Part shown: positions 1 to 5,007 of the stretch, piece by piece
Layout of the letters: each line of letters starts with the position of its first letter
How positions within the stretch are numbered: position 1 is the first letter of the stretch
Source: JBGOUJ01 sp041477005
Lineage (GTDB): Bacteria > Acidobacteriota > Terriglobia > Bryobacterales > JACQDG01
NCBI GenBank assembly: GCA_041477005.1
Contig: JBGOUJ010000480.1
Span: 1 to 6,023, forward strand
Reading direction: 5' to 3'
Length of the DNA stretch: 6,023 nt
The notes under the pieces: model-generated
The model's database searches: none
Seen by the model: only the letters and a program-made list of their open reading frames with translations
Told to the model about the DNA's origin: nothing
Made by a program: the position numbers and the translations under genes

Positions 1-8
1 AATAGGAA

Positions 9-40
9 AGCCCGCCCGAGGCGGCGACCTCGGGCGGGCT
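9..40. terminator. Perfect GC-rich hairpin, probable terminator of an off-window gene
   Basis: Bases 9-21 (AGCCCGCCCGAGG) are exactly complementary to 28-40, giving a 13-bp stem with a 6-base loop (22-27). No T-run follows on the plus strand (CAGGAAGG). On the minus strand the stem is followed by TTCCTATT, a weak T-rich tail. The hairpin most likely terminates a plus-strand gene ending left of the window, possibly as a U-tract-poor terminator. It could also be the first helix of the structured leader that starts two bases later. The stem is seen directly; the terminator role is inferred. Confidence 0.55.
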
Positions 41-42
41 CA

Positions 43-117
43 GGAAGGACACGACGCACGGAGTGCGACGGTCTCTGCCAGACTCATTGTACTCCGTCCG
101 GAGTGCTGTGTCCTTCC
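43..117 (+). promoter_or_regulatory. Structured leader with competing helices upstream of the metalloprotease gene
   Basis: A perfect 10-bp inverted repeat (43-52 GGAAGGACAC with 108-117 GTGTCCTTCC) encloses two alternative folds. Fold A is a rod: 58-68 pairs with 87-97 (11 pairs including two G-U), capped by 71-74/80-83. Fold B has two local hairpins: 55-59/63-67 with a GGA loop, and 89-96/99-106 with a TC loop. The octamer CGGAGTGC occurs at both 59-66 and 99-106, and both copies can pair with 89-96, so the folds exclude each other. The element ends 18 bases before the Shine-Dalgarno sequence. It could be a cis-acting RNA switch, a protein-binding palindrome cluster, or a remnant of a palindromic repeat element. 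I do not recognise a known riboswitch class. Confidence 0.4.
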
Positions 118-134
118 AACAAAAACAGAACCCT

Positions 135-140
135 GGGAGG
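135..140 (+). promoter_or_regulatory. Ribosome binding site of the metalloprotease gene
   Basis: GGGAGG lies 4 bases before the ATG at 145. It decides the start in favour of 145 over the in-frame ATG at 103. The latter has no Shine-Dalgarno sequence, lies inside the structured leader, and would put a polar stretch in front of the signal peptide. Confidence 0.65.
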
Positions 141-144
141 CTAC

Positions 145-795
145 ATGGCGCTTCGGACGGTGCCCGCTCTACTACTGCTCTGCTCCGCGTTTGCTCACGC
201 GGCAACACCCTTACCCCCTCTTCGGCCGCTCAAGATCGTGGTCCTGCTCGAATTTGAGCAGCGGGCCTCAATCCTGTTCCTCAAGCAACTCCAGAATCAG
301 CTCGATTACATCTTCGCCCGCGCGGGGCTCGATCTGCAGTGGGTGGTCTACGACAGCCGGACGGCGGCTCCGAGCGCCGACCGCGTGGTAATCATGGAAA
401 TGCGCGGCCACTGCAACGCCTCCTACGCCCGGCAGGCCTTGCCGCTGCCGAAGCCCGGCGCCGCCCTCGGCCAGACCTTTGTCAATGACGGCGAGGTGCT
501 GCCACACTCCATCATCGATTGTGACCAGATGGCTCGGGTGACTTCCCAATTGCGCGCACGTTATCCCAGCCCTACCATGGTGGAAAACTCGTACCTGCGC
601 CTAGCCGGCCGCGTCCTGACACATGAGCTGATGCACGCCCTGCTCAGGACGGTCGAGCATCATGAGTCCCACTTCACCCGCAGTCCGCTGCGGCTGGACG
701 CTGTGGACGCCGCTCCCCGCCTCAGCGCCGCTGAAGTGGATGCTCTGAAGAGGCTGGGCCGGGACGCGGGCGGCTACTCGCTGGCGCACAAGTAA
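145..795 (+). CDS. Secreted putative zinc metalloprotease (HExxH)
   Basis: A 216-residue protein, probably exported and acting outside the cytoplasm. Residues 1-19 form a Sec signal peptide: Arg4, a Leu-rich core at 8-12, and a likely cleavage after Ala17-His-Ala19. The mature part has no membrane segment. Near the C-terminus is the zinc-binding motif H160-E161-L162-M163-H164, followed by T169 and H172/H173. The spacing HExxH-x7-H with a Thr three residues before the third His matches, as I recall it, small hypothetical proteins frequent in Acidobacteria (HELYH...T..H type). H172 is therefore the probable third zinc ligand and E161 the catalytic base. Upstream, VNDGEVLPHSIIDCDQ resembles a conserved segment of the same proteins. 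Cys residues in the mature part (RGHCNAS, IDCDQ) may form a disulfide. The substrate is unknown. The gene follows the structured leader and precedes the GH172-like gene by 60 bases, which may have its own promoter. Protease activity is inferred from the motif only. Confidence 0.8.
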   Translation: MALRTVPALLLLCSAFAHAATPLPPLRPLKIVVLLEFEQRASILFLKQLQNQLDYIFARAGLDLQWVVYDSRTAAPSADRVVIMEMRGHCNASYARQALPLPKPGAALGQTFVNDGEVLPHSIIDCDQMARVTSQLRARYPSPTMVENSYLRLAGRVLTHELMHALLRTVEHHESHFTRSPLRLDAVDAAPRLSAAEVDALKRLGRDAGGYSLAHK

Positions 796-855
796 GGAAG
801 GTGGTCTTACTTTTGCCTTCCGCGCGCGGGCCGGAGTGTGCTCTAATCGCATGTT
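796..855 (+). promoter_or_regulatory. Intergenic region with weak hairpin and -10-like box, possible leaderless start
   Basis: The 60 bases after the metalloprotease stop hold a weak 6-bp hairpin (796-801 GGAAGG with 816-821 CCTTCC, 14-base loop) and TCTAAT at 842-847. That box matches the sigma-70 -10 consensus at 5 of 6 positions and lies 8 bases before the ATG at 856. No Shine-Dalgarno sequence is present in the last 15 bases. The arrangement fits transcription starting at or next to the A of the ATG. No good -35 hexamer is visible, so the promoter call is tentative. Confidence 0.35.
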
Positions 856-2034
856 ATGCCCGCACCCCAGGAGAAGGGCCGCCGCAAGTTTCTCCGCGCC
901 GTCGCGACGCTGGGGGGCGCGGCGGCAACCGCCGGCGCTGCGTCGGCGCAGCAGCCGGAGGGCAACCGCACAGCTTTCCTACCCTCTTACGCCCGCGCGC
1001 AGAACTATCGCTCTCTGAAGCAATCCTCTTACGACCGCAAAGGCGGGAACGCCGACCGCTACCAGATCCCCGCCGGCTCGACGCAGGAGGTCTTCAGCGC
1101 CCAGGGCCCGGGCGTGATCACCCACGTCTGGTTCACCATCGCCTCGCCCAGCCTCAACCACCTTAAAGAGATCGTCCTGCGAGCCTACTGGGACGGTGAG
1201 GCCAAGCCCAGCATTGAAACACCCATCGGCGATTTCTTCGGCCTGAACCTGGGCCAGTATTTCGTCTACCAGTCGGCGTTTCTGAACTGCTCCTCGATCA
1301 AGGCGCTCAATTGCTATCTGGCGATGCCCTTTCGCCGCAGCGGGCGCATCACGGCCACCAACGAAGGCCGGCAAATGGTGAACGCCTTCTATGTCAACAT
1401 CGACTATCTGCTCGCCCCAGCGCTGCCCGACGACACGCTCTACCTGCACGCCCAATATCGCCAGGCCGCGCCGAACGAACCCACCACCAACGACTGGAAA
1501 ACCAACGGCGACGCCAACCGCCTGTTGAACACGGACGGCAAACGGAACTACGTTTTCTGCGAAGCCCGCGGCCGCGGCCACCTGATGGGCGTCACCCTCG
1601 GCATCCTGCAAAACCAGGAATTCTGGCCCGGCGAAGGCGACGACATGATCTTCCTCGATGACGAATCGGCGCCGGCGATTATCGGCACCGGCTCGGAGGA
1701 TTACATCTGCGGGGCCTGGGATTTCGGCGGACGCGACGGCGCTGTCCCGTTCGCGCACCTTTACAACGGGGCGCCGTTCATCTCCGCGGCCGAGCGTACC
1801 GGCGGCCGCTACTGCCTCTATCGCTGGCACGGGGACAACCCGGTGACGTTCACGCGGTACCTGCGCCACACCATGGAGCACGGCCACGCCAACCACCGCG
1901 CCGACAATTTCTACTCGTGCGGCTATTGGTATCAAACCGAGCCGCACCTGGACTTCCCCGCCCTACCGCCTGTTGACCAGCGGACCCCGGTCCTTCACAA
2001 AGTGCCGGGACCGGGAGGAGCGGAGGGAAACTGA
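856..2034 (+). CDS. Tat-exported DUF2961 / GH172-like glycoside hydrolase
   Basis: A 392-residue protein of the DUF2961 family, now glycoside hydrolase family 172, whose studied members include difructose dianhydride I synthase/hydrolase and related furanosidases. A twin-arginine signal (R9-R10-K-F-L-R, hydrophobic segment 15-30, cleavage near ASA31-Q32) implies folded export. Family landmarks follow in order: GVITHVWFTIAS, YWDGEAKPS, IGDFFG, LAMPF, FYVNIDY, LHAQYRQ, GRGHLMG, GEGDDMIF, IGTGSEDY, YRWH, MEHGHANH and YWYQTEPH. Glu260 (GEGD) and Glu281 (GTGSEDY) are 21 residues apart, the same spacing I recall for the two catalytic glutamates of the characterised bifidobacterial enzyme, so the active site looks intact. 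The exact sugar cannot be read from sequence. The start was chosen because the Tat motif follows directly; there is no Shine-Dalgarno sequence. The last codons and the stop merge into a repeat array. The downstream sugar-acid enzyme gene supports a carbohydrate role. Confidence 0.88.
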   Translation: MPAPQEKGRRKFLRAVATLGGAAATAGAASAQQPEGNRTAFLPSYARAQNYRSLKQSSYDRKGGNADRYQIPAGSTQEVFSAQGPGVITHVWFTIASPSLNHLKEIVLRAYWDGEAKPSIETPIGDFFGLNLGQYFVYQSAFLNCSSIKALNCYLAMPFRRSGRITATNEGRQMVNAFYVNIDYLLAPALPDDTLYLHAQYRQAAPNEPTTNDWKTNGDANRLLNTDGKRNYVFCEARGRGHLMGVTLGILQNQEFWPGEGDDMIFLDDESAPAIIGTGSEDYICGAWDFGGRDGAVPFAHLYNGAPFISAAERTGGRYCLYRWHGDNPVTFTRYLRHTMEHGHANHRADNFYSCGYWYQTEPHLDFPALPPVDQRTPVLHKVPGPGGAEGN

Positions 2035-2200
2035 GGAATTGAGAAATTGAGAAATGAAGAAATTGAGAAATGAAGACCCCCGGAGCGGGGGGAAATTGAG
2101 AAGTTGAGGAAGTGAGGAATTGAGAAATGGAGACCCCCGGAGCGGGGGGAAATTGAGAAGTTGAAGAATTGAGAAATTGAGAAATGAAGACCGCCGGAGC
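2017..2200. repeat. 57-bp tandem repeat array with embedded GC hairpins
   Basis: The array has an exact 57-base period: copies begin at 2061 and 2118, and a truncated third at 2175. Each full copy holds AATTGAGAAATG[AG]AGA, then CCCCC-GGAGC-GGGGG (a 5-bp stem at 2077-2091 and 2134-2148), then AAATTGAGAAGTTGA[AG]GAA. The first two copies are nearly identical; the third stops after a decayed GC core (CCGCCGGAGC, 2191-2200). Extra TTGAGAAA-like units fill 2032-2060. A degenerate earlier copy, GGAGCGGAGGGAAACTGAGG, lies at 2017-2036, exactly 65 bases (57+8) before the GGAGC of copy one, and spans the GH172-like stop codon. Because 57 is a multiple of 3, one minus-strand frame stays open across the array with a 19-residue period, but I do not consider it a gene. 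Confidence 0.85.
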
Positions 2201-2231
2201 TACAAAGTCTTCCTTTCTCAATTGCTCAATT
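2167..2231. repeat. Large imperfect inverted repeat upstream of the cupin gene
   Basis: The left arm 2167-2191 pairs with the right arm 2207-2231 at 23 of 25 positions. The inner 17 (AATTGAGAAATGAAGAC at 2175-2191) match except one. The loop is 2192-2206. The right arm continues as four tandem octamers of the form CTCAATTN (2217-2248; N is G, G, T, C) and then TCAA. These are the reverse complement of the TTGAGAAA-type units in the array on the left. The structure ends 33 bases before the cupin ATG. It could fold in the transcript between the GH172-like and cupin genes as a processing or attenuation hairpin, or be a cruciform or mobile palindromic element. No T-run follows it, so it is not a classical terminator. 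Confidence 0.75.
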
Positions 2232-2250
2232 GCTCAATTTCTCAATTCTC

Positions 2251-2257
2251 AAAGGAG
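2251..2257 (+). promoter_or_regulatory. Ribosome binding site of the cupin gene
   Basis: AAAGGAG sits 7 bases before the ATG at 2265 and begins where the octamer array ends. It selects this start over the in-frame ATG at 2184, which lies in the repeat array. The site is part of the palindrome GGAGCTCC (2254-2261). Confidence 0.75.
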
Positions 2258-2264
2258 CTCCCAC

Positions 2265-2741
2265 ATGAAAATCCTGCTTTCCGTTTTTGCCTTCAGCGTG
2301 GTCTTGGCCCAGTCGCCGATGCCGTCCAACGATTTCGTTTACTGGCCCGCGGCTAAGCTGAAGGGCTTTCCGGCCACTTTGAAGGCTAAGGCTGCCGCCG
2401 GCAAGAAGGGCACCATCGCCATGGAGCAGCTTGACAGCCACGGCAACTTCACCTCCATGGTGGCCCGGCGCGACGCCCCCGGCGAGCCCGAGGTCCACGC
2501 CGATTGGAACGACATCTTCATCGCCCAGGACGGCGAGGCGACGCTGCTCTACGGCGGCAAGGTCGAGGGCGGGCACGACACCACACCCGGGGAAGGCCGC
2601 GGCGGCAAAATCGTCGGAGGCAAGTCGCAGAAGCTCGGCGCCGGCGACATGGTCATCATTCCGGCAGGTATGCCGCACCAGACCAACGCCACGTCGGACA
2701 AGACGTTCACCTACATGGTGATCAAGGTCCAGAAGAAGTAG
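2265..2741 (+). CDS. Small secreted cupin-domain protein
   Basis: A 158-residue single-domain cupin with a short Sec-type signal peptide (K2, hydrophobic 3-14, likely cleavage after Ala15 in VVLA-QS), so it probably works in the periplasm or outside. Cupin motif 1 is degenerate: H78-A-D80-W-N-D, continuing to QDGEATLLYGG. Motif 2 is clear: G-D-M-V-I-I-P-A-G-M-P-H138-Q-T-N, close to the G(X)5PXG(X)2H(X)3N consensus. H78 and H138 are the likely metal ligands, and the usual second His and Glu of motif 1 are not evident. A Gly-rich loop (GGHDTTPGEGRGGKIVGG) sits between the motifs. The substrate is unknown. A sugar-binding, isomerase-like or dioxygenase-like role is possible, and a pure binding protein cannot be excluded. 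The stop TAG shares its G with the GTG start of the next gene, so the two are probably translated together. Confidence 0.8.
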   Translation: MKILLSVFAFSVVLAQSPMPSNDFVYWPAAKLKGFPATLKAKAAAGKKGTIAMEQLDSHGNFTSMVARRDAPGEPEVHADWNDIFIAQDGEATLLYGGKVEGGHDTTPGEGRGGKIVGGKSQKLGAGDMVIIPAGMPHQTNATSDKTFTYMVIKVQKK

Positions 2742-3955
2742 TGCGGATCGTCGATATTGTCCCAACCACTGTGACGGTGCCGCTCGAGGCGCCGATCCGT
2801 CACTCAAACGGCGTGCACTGGGGCCGCTTCGTCCGCACGGTCGTCGAGGTCAAGACCGACGAGGGCCTGAGCGGGTGGGGCGAAATGGGAGGCGGCGGGG
2901 AATCAGCCGAAGCCGCCTTCCGCGGTCTCAAGACGTACCTGGCCGGCCACGACCCGCTCCAGCTCGAGGCCTTGCGCTGGAAGATCTCCAACCCCACAGC
3001 ATCTCTTTATAACAACCGCACCCAGCTTCACGCCGCCATCGAATTCGCCTGCCTGGATCTTATCGGCAAGAAGCTCGGGGTGAGCGCGAGCGAGCTGCTG
3101 GGCGGCCGCCTGCGGGACCGCGTTCCCTTCGCGACCTATTTGTTCTTCCGATATCCCAACGGCGACAGCGGCGGCGAGGAAACGCCGGATGAGATGGTCC
3201 GGATGGCCCGCGACCTGGTGGCCCGCTATGGATTCACCTCGCACAAGATGAAGTGCGGCGTCTTCCCGCCGGATCACGATATTGAGGTCTACACGGCCCT
3301 GGCCGCGGCCTTCCCCAACCAGGGCCTGCGCCTCGACCCCAACTGCGCCTGGAGCGTCGAGGAAGCCGTCCGTGTGGGCCGGGCCATCGAGCACTTGCGG
3401 AACGACTATTTCGAGGATCCGACTTTCGGCCTGGAGGGCATGCGCCGGCTGCGCCAATTTGTCCGCATCCCGACGGCCACCAATACCGTCGTCGTCAATT
3501 TCGAGCAGCTCGCCGCCTGCATCCGCACCCACGCCGTCGACGTTATCCTGCTGGACACGACCTTCTGGGGCGGCCTGCGGCAGGCGTACAAGGCGGCACA
3601 GGTTTGCGAGACCTTCCAGTGGGGCGTGAGCGTCCACTCGAGCGGCGAGCTGGGCATCCAGCTTGCGACCATGCTCCACTTGGGCGCAGTGCTCCCGAAC
3701 TTGCGCTTTGCCGCCGACGCCCACTATCACCATTTGACCGACGACATCCTGACGGGCGGCAAGCTGGAGTATCGCGATGGCTCGATCGCCGTCCCGACCG
3801 GTCCGGGGCTGGGAGTCGAGGTGGATCGCGACAAGCTGGCCCGCTACGCGGAACTATATAAGGAACTGGGCGGGTATCCGTACGACCGGGACCCCCAGCG
3901 GCCGGAGTGGTTCAGCATCCAGCCGGAGAACCGCTTCGCGACGCCGCGGCGGTGA
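2741..3955 (+). CDS. Enolase-superfamily acid-sugar dehydratase, glucarate dehydratase-like
   Basis: A 404-residue enzyme of the mandelate racemase/glucarate dehydratase branch of the enolase superfamily, expected in the cytoplasm. Such enzymes use Mg2+ to abstract the proton next to a sugar-acid carboxylate and eliminate water, giving a 2-keto-3-deoxy acid. The N-terminal capping domain covers about residues 1-120; the barrel carries the active site. Visible residues are K169-M-K171 (KxK base), D199 (LDPN), E225 (YFED) and N248 (ATNT) as metal ligands, and the D272 (LLDTTFWGG) and H299 (VSVHSSGELG) dyad. The K-to-D spacing of 28 and the N-to-D spacing of 24 fit glucarate dehydratase as I remember it. 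At 404 residues it is shorter than the roughly 446 of E. coli GudD. It also has TTFWGG where GudD has a PHFWT-like motif, so glucarate should not be assumed. The GTG start overlaps the cupin TAG by one base with only a weak AGAAG in front, which suggests translational coupling. No signal peptide is present. Confidence 0.85.
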   Translation: MRIVDIVPTTVTVPLEAPIRHSNGVHWGRFVRTVVEVKTDEGLSGWGEMGGGGESAEAAFRGLKTYLAGHDPLQLEALRWKISNPTASLYNNRTQLHAAIEFACLDLIGKKLGVSASELLGGRLRDRVPFATYLFFRYPNGDSGGEETPDEMVRMARDLVARYGFTSHKMKCGVFPPDHDIEVYTALAAAFPNQGLRLDPNCAWSVEEAVRVGRAIEHLRNDYFEDPTFGLEGMRRLRQFVRIPTATNTVVVNFEQLAACIRTHAVDVILLDTTFWGGLRQAYKAAQVCETFQWGVSVHSSGELGIQLATMLHLGAVLPNLRFAADAHYHHLTDDILTGGKLEYRDGSIAVPTGPGLGVEVDRDKLARYAELYKELGGYPYDRDPQRPEWFSIQPENRFATPRR

Positions 3956-3960
3956 CTTGT

Positions 3961-4323
3961 TTACCGTCCGTTGGGGCCGTGCTTGCGGAAGGCCGCGATC
4001 AACTTGCTGAGGTTTTCCTCAGTCCGGCGCTGCGCCGCCTCGGTGCGTTGATGGGCCGTCGCTAGCCCCCGCATCTCAGCCTCCGTCCGCCGCTGGGCCG
4101 CGGTCAGCTCCTTTAGGCCATTATCGGTCTGCTGCTGCGCCACGGTCAGCTTCAGCAGGGCAGCCTCGGTGGTCTGCTGAGCGTCGATTACAGCCTCGAT
4201 TGCGAATTGGCTGTGCTTCTGTCGTTCGCCGACTTGAACCAGCATCTTCATGCCGGCCCGAACCAGCTTCAGGATCGCATCGACACGGCGGTCGATCCGG
4301 TCCACCCGCTTCTCCAGATCCAT
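3961..4323 (-). CDS. Small coiled-coil protein with 14-residue repeats
   Basis: A 120-residue, charged, Ala/Gln/Arg/Glu-rich protein without signal peptide or clear membrane segment; function not recognised. Residues 1-20 (MDLEKRVDRIDRRVDAILKL) form an amphipathic heptad helix. Residues 45-100 contain four consecutive 14-residue units (45-58, 59-72, 73-86, 87-100), each with the core A-[QH]-x-x-T-[ED], that is, two heptads per unit, typical of a long oligomeric coiled coil. The basic tail ends FRKHGPNGR. AQRRTE-type repeats also occur, as I recall, in front of nuclease-like DUF3782 domains in other prokaryotes, but no such domain follows here. The gene lies 15 bases after the tsaB stop and has no Shine-Dalgarno sequence. 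Instead TATAAT sits 7 bases before the ATG. It converges on the dehydratase gene with 5 bases between stops, and no terminator is visible there. Confidence 0.75.
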   Translation of the reverse strand: MDLEKRVDRIDRRVDAILKLVRAGMKMLVQVGERQKHSQFAIEAVIDAQQTTEAALLKLTVAQQQTDNGLKELTAAQRRTEAEMRGLATAHQRTEAAQRRTEENLSKLIAAFRKHGPNGR

Positions 4324-4330
4324 GGACGCA

Positions 4331-4336
4331 ATTATA
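4331..4336 (-). promoter_or_regulatory. Perfect -10 box in front of the coiled-coil gene, possible leaderless promoter
   Basis: The minus strand reads TATAAT here, a full match to the sigma-70 -10 consensus, 7 bases before the ATG at 4323. Transcription would start at or next to the start codon, which agrees with the lack of a ribosome binding site. No convincing -35 hexamer is found 16-18 bases further upstream in the end of tsaB. Co-transcription from tsaB remains possible. Confidence 0.45.
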
Positions 4337-4338
4337 CC

Positions 4339-5007
4339 CTACGTTTCCTTCCACAGCAGCTCTGCGTCGGAGCGGCGAACGTAGTTGGCGTCGACCTGCT
4401 CGGGGAGCAGCGCGCGGCCTTCGGCGAAGGCCCGCGCGGCCACGCCGGCTACGGCTCCGGCCAGAGCCCGTGAAACGGTCACCACGGGCGCACGCTCGAA
4501 GCGCGTGCCAACAAGGCTTGGGCAAAACGGAGCGAAGTCGGTCGCTACGAAGGTCACGTCGCGATCACCGAGCATTTCGAGAAAACCGGGCCATGGGGCG
4601 ACCACTTCGTCGATGACCGGCCGTAGCTCCGCGTCGTAAACGGCGCCGTAGATCTCCCCGCGGCGAGCGTCGAGCACCGTGGCCCGCAGCGCACCCTCGC
4701 CGGCGTAAGCCAGGGCCAGCAGGTTCGAAACCGGCGCGACCCGCTTGCCGTGCGCCTCGGCCAGGCCTTTGGCCGCCGTCAGTCCCACGCGCACGCCGGT
4801 GAAGGATCCCGGGCCGCTGGCTGCGGCATAGCCATTGATGTTATCGAGCGTCAGATTGTGGCGTTCGAGCAGAGCGAGGATCTGCTGGAAGACCAGGTGG
4901 GCGTAGCCTTCGCGGGAGTGGAGCGACACCACGTCGATCACGCCGGCGTCGTGGGTGAGCGCCAGGCTGCCGAACTCGTTGGTCGTGTCGATGGCCAGAA
5001 TACGCAT
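4339..5007 (-). CDS. tsaB: tRNA threonylcarbamoyladenosine biosynthesis protein TsaB
   Basis: A 222-residue cytoplasmic protein of the ASKHA-fold TsaB/YeaZ family. With TsaD and TsaE it forms the complex that transfers the threonylcarbamoyl group to A37 of ANN-decoding tRNAs (t6A). TsaB is the non-catalytic dimer partner that supports TsaD. The sequence shows the family start MRILAIDTT (1-9), the diagnostic segment GPGSFTGVRVGL (65-76), LDARRGEIY (112-120), and a C-terminal P-x-Y-x-R-like end (VDANYVRRSDAELLW). The length is normal and no frameshift is seen. The ATG shares one base with the TAA of the upstream permease gene (TAATG) and there is no Shine-Dalgarno sequence, so translation probably depends on ribosomes finishing the permease. 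tsaD and tsaE are not in the window. Confidence 0.93.
   Translation of the reverse strand: MRILAIDTTNEFGSLALTHDAGVIDVVSLHSREGYAHLVFQQILALLERHNLTLDNINGYAAASGPGSFTGVRVGLTAAKGLAEAHGKRVAPVSNLLALAYAGEGALRATVLDARRGEIYGAVYDAELRPVIDEVVAPWPGFLEMLGDRDVTFVATDFAPFCPSLVGTRFERAPVVTVSRALAGAVAGVAARAFAEGRALLPEQVDANYVRRSDAELLWKET

Noticed and set aside
103..144. Upstream in-frame ATG for the metalloprotease
   Set aside because: It lies inside the structured leader, has no Shine-Dalgarno sequence, and would add a polar stretch ahead of the signal peptide; 145 has GGGAGG.
979..1947. Long minus-strand open frame (322 codons) opposite the GH172-like gene
   Set aside because: It mirrors a gene with clear family motifs, has a low-complexity Val/Ala/Gly-rich translation, and is explained by GC-rich codon bias on the opposite strand.
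2061..2200. CRISPR array
   Set aside because: The repeats are contiguous with a constant 57-base period and no unique spacers, and there are no cas genes.
1850..2221. Minus-strand frame with ISQFL/PPAPGV 19-residue repeats
   Set aside because: It is open only because the repeat period (57 bases) is a multiple of 3. It overlaps the end of the GH172-like gene and has no family resemblance.
2184..2264. Upstream in-frame ATG for the cupin, adding 27 residues
   Set aside because: The extension is encoded by the repeat arms, would place polar residues before the signal peptide, and lacks the good AAAGGAG site present before 2265.
2903..3733. Long minus-strand open frame (276 codons) opposite the dehydratase gene
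   Set aside because: It is a shadow of the enolase-superfamily gene whose catalytic residues are all in the plus frame; no recognisable domain is present in the shadow translation.
3955..3961. Bidirectional terminator between the converging genes
   Set aside because: Only 5 bases separate the stops and I found no stable hairpin with a T-run at this junction.
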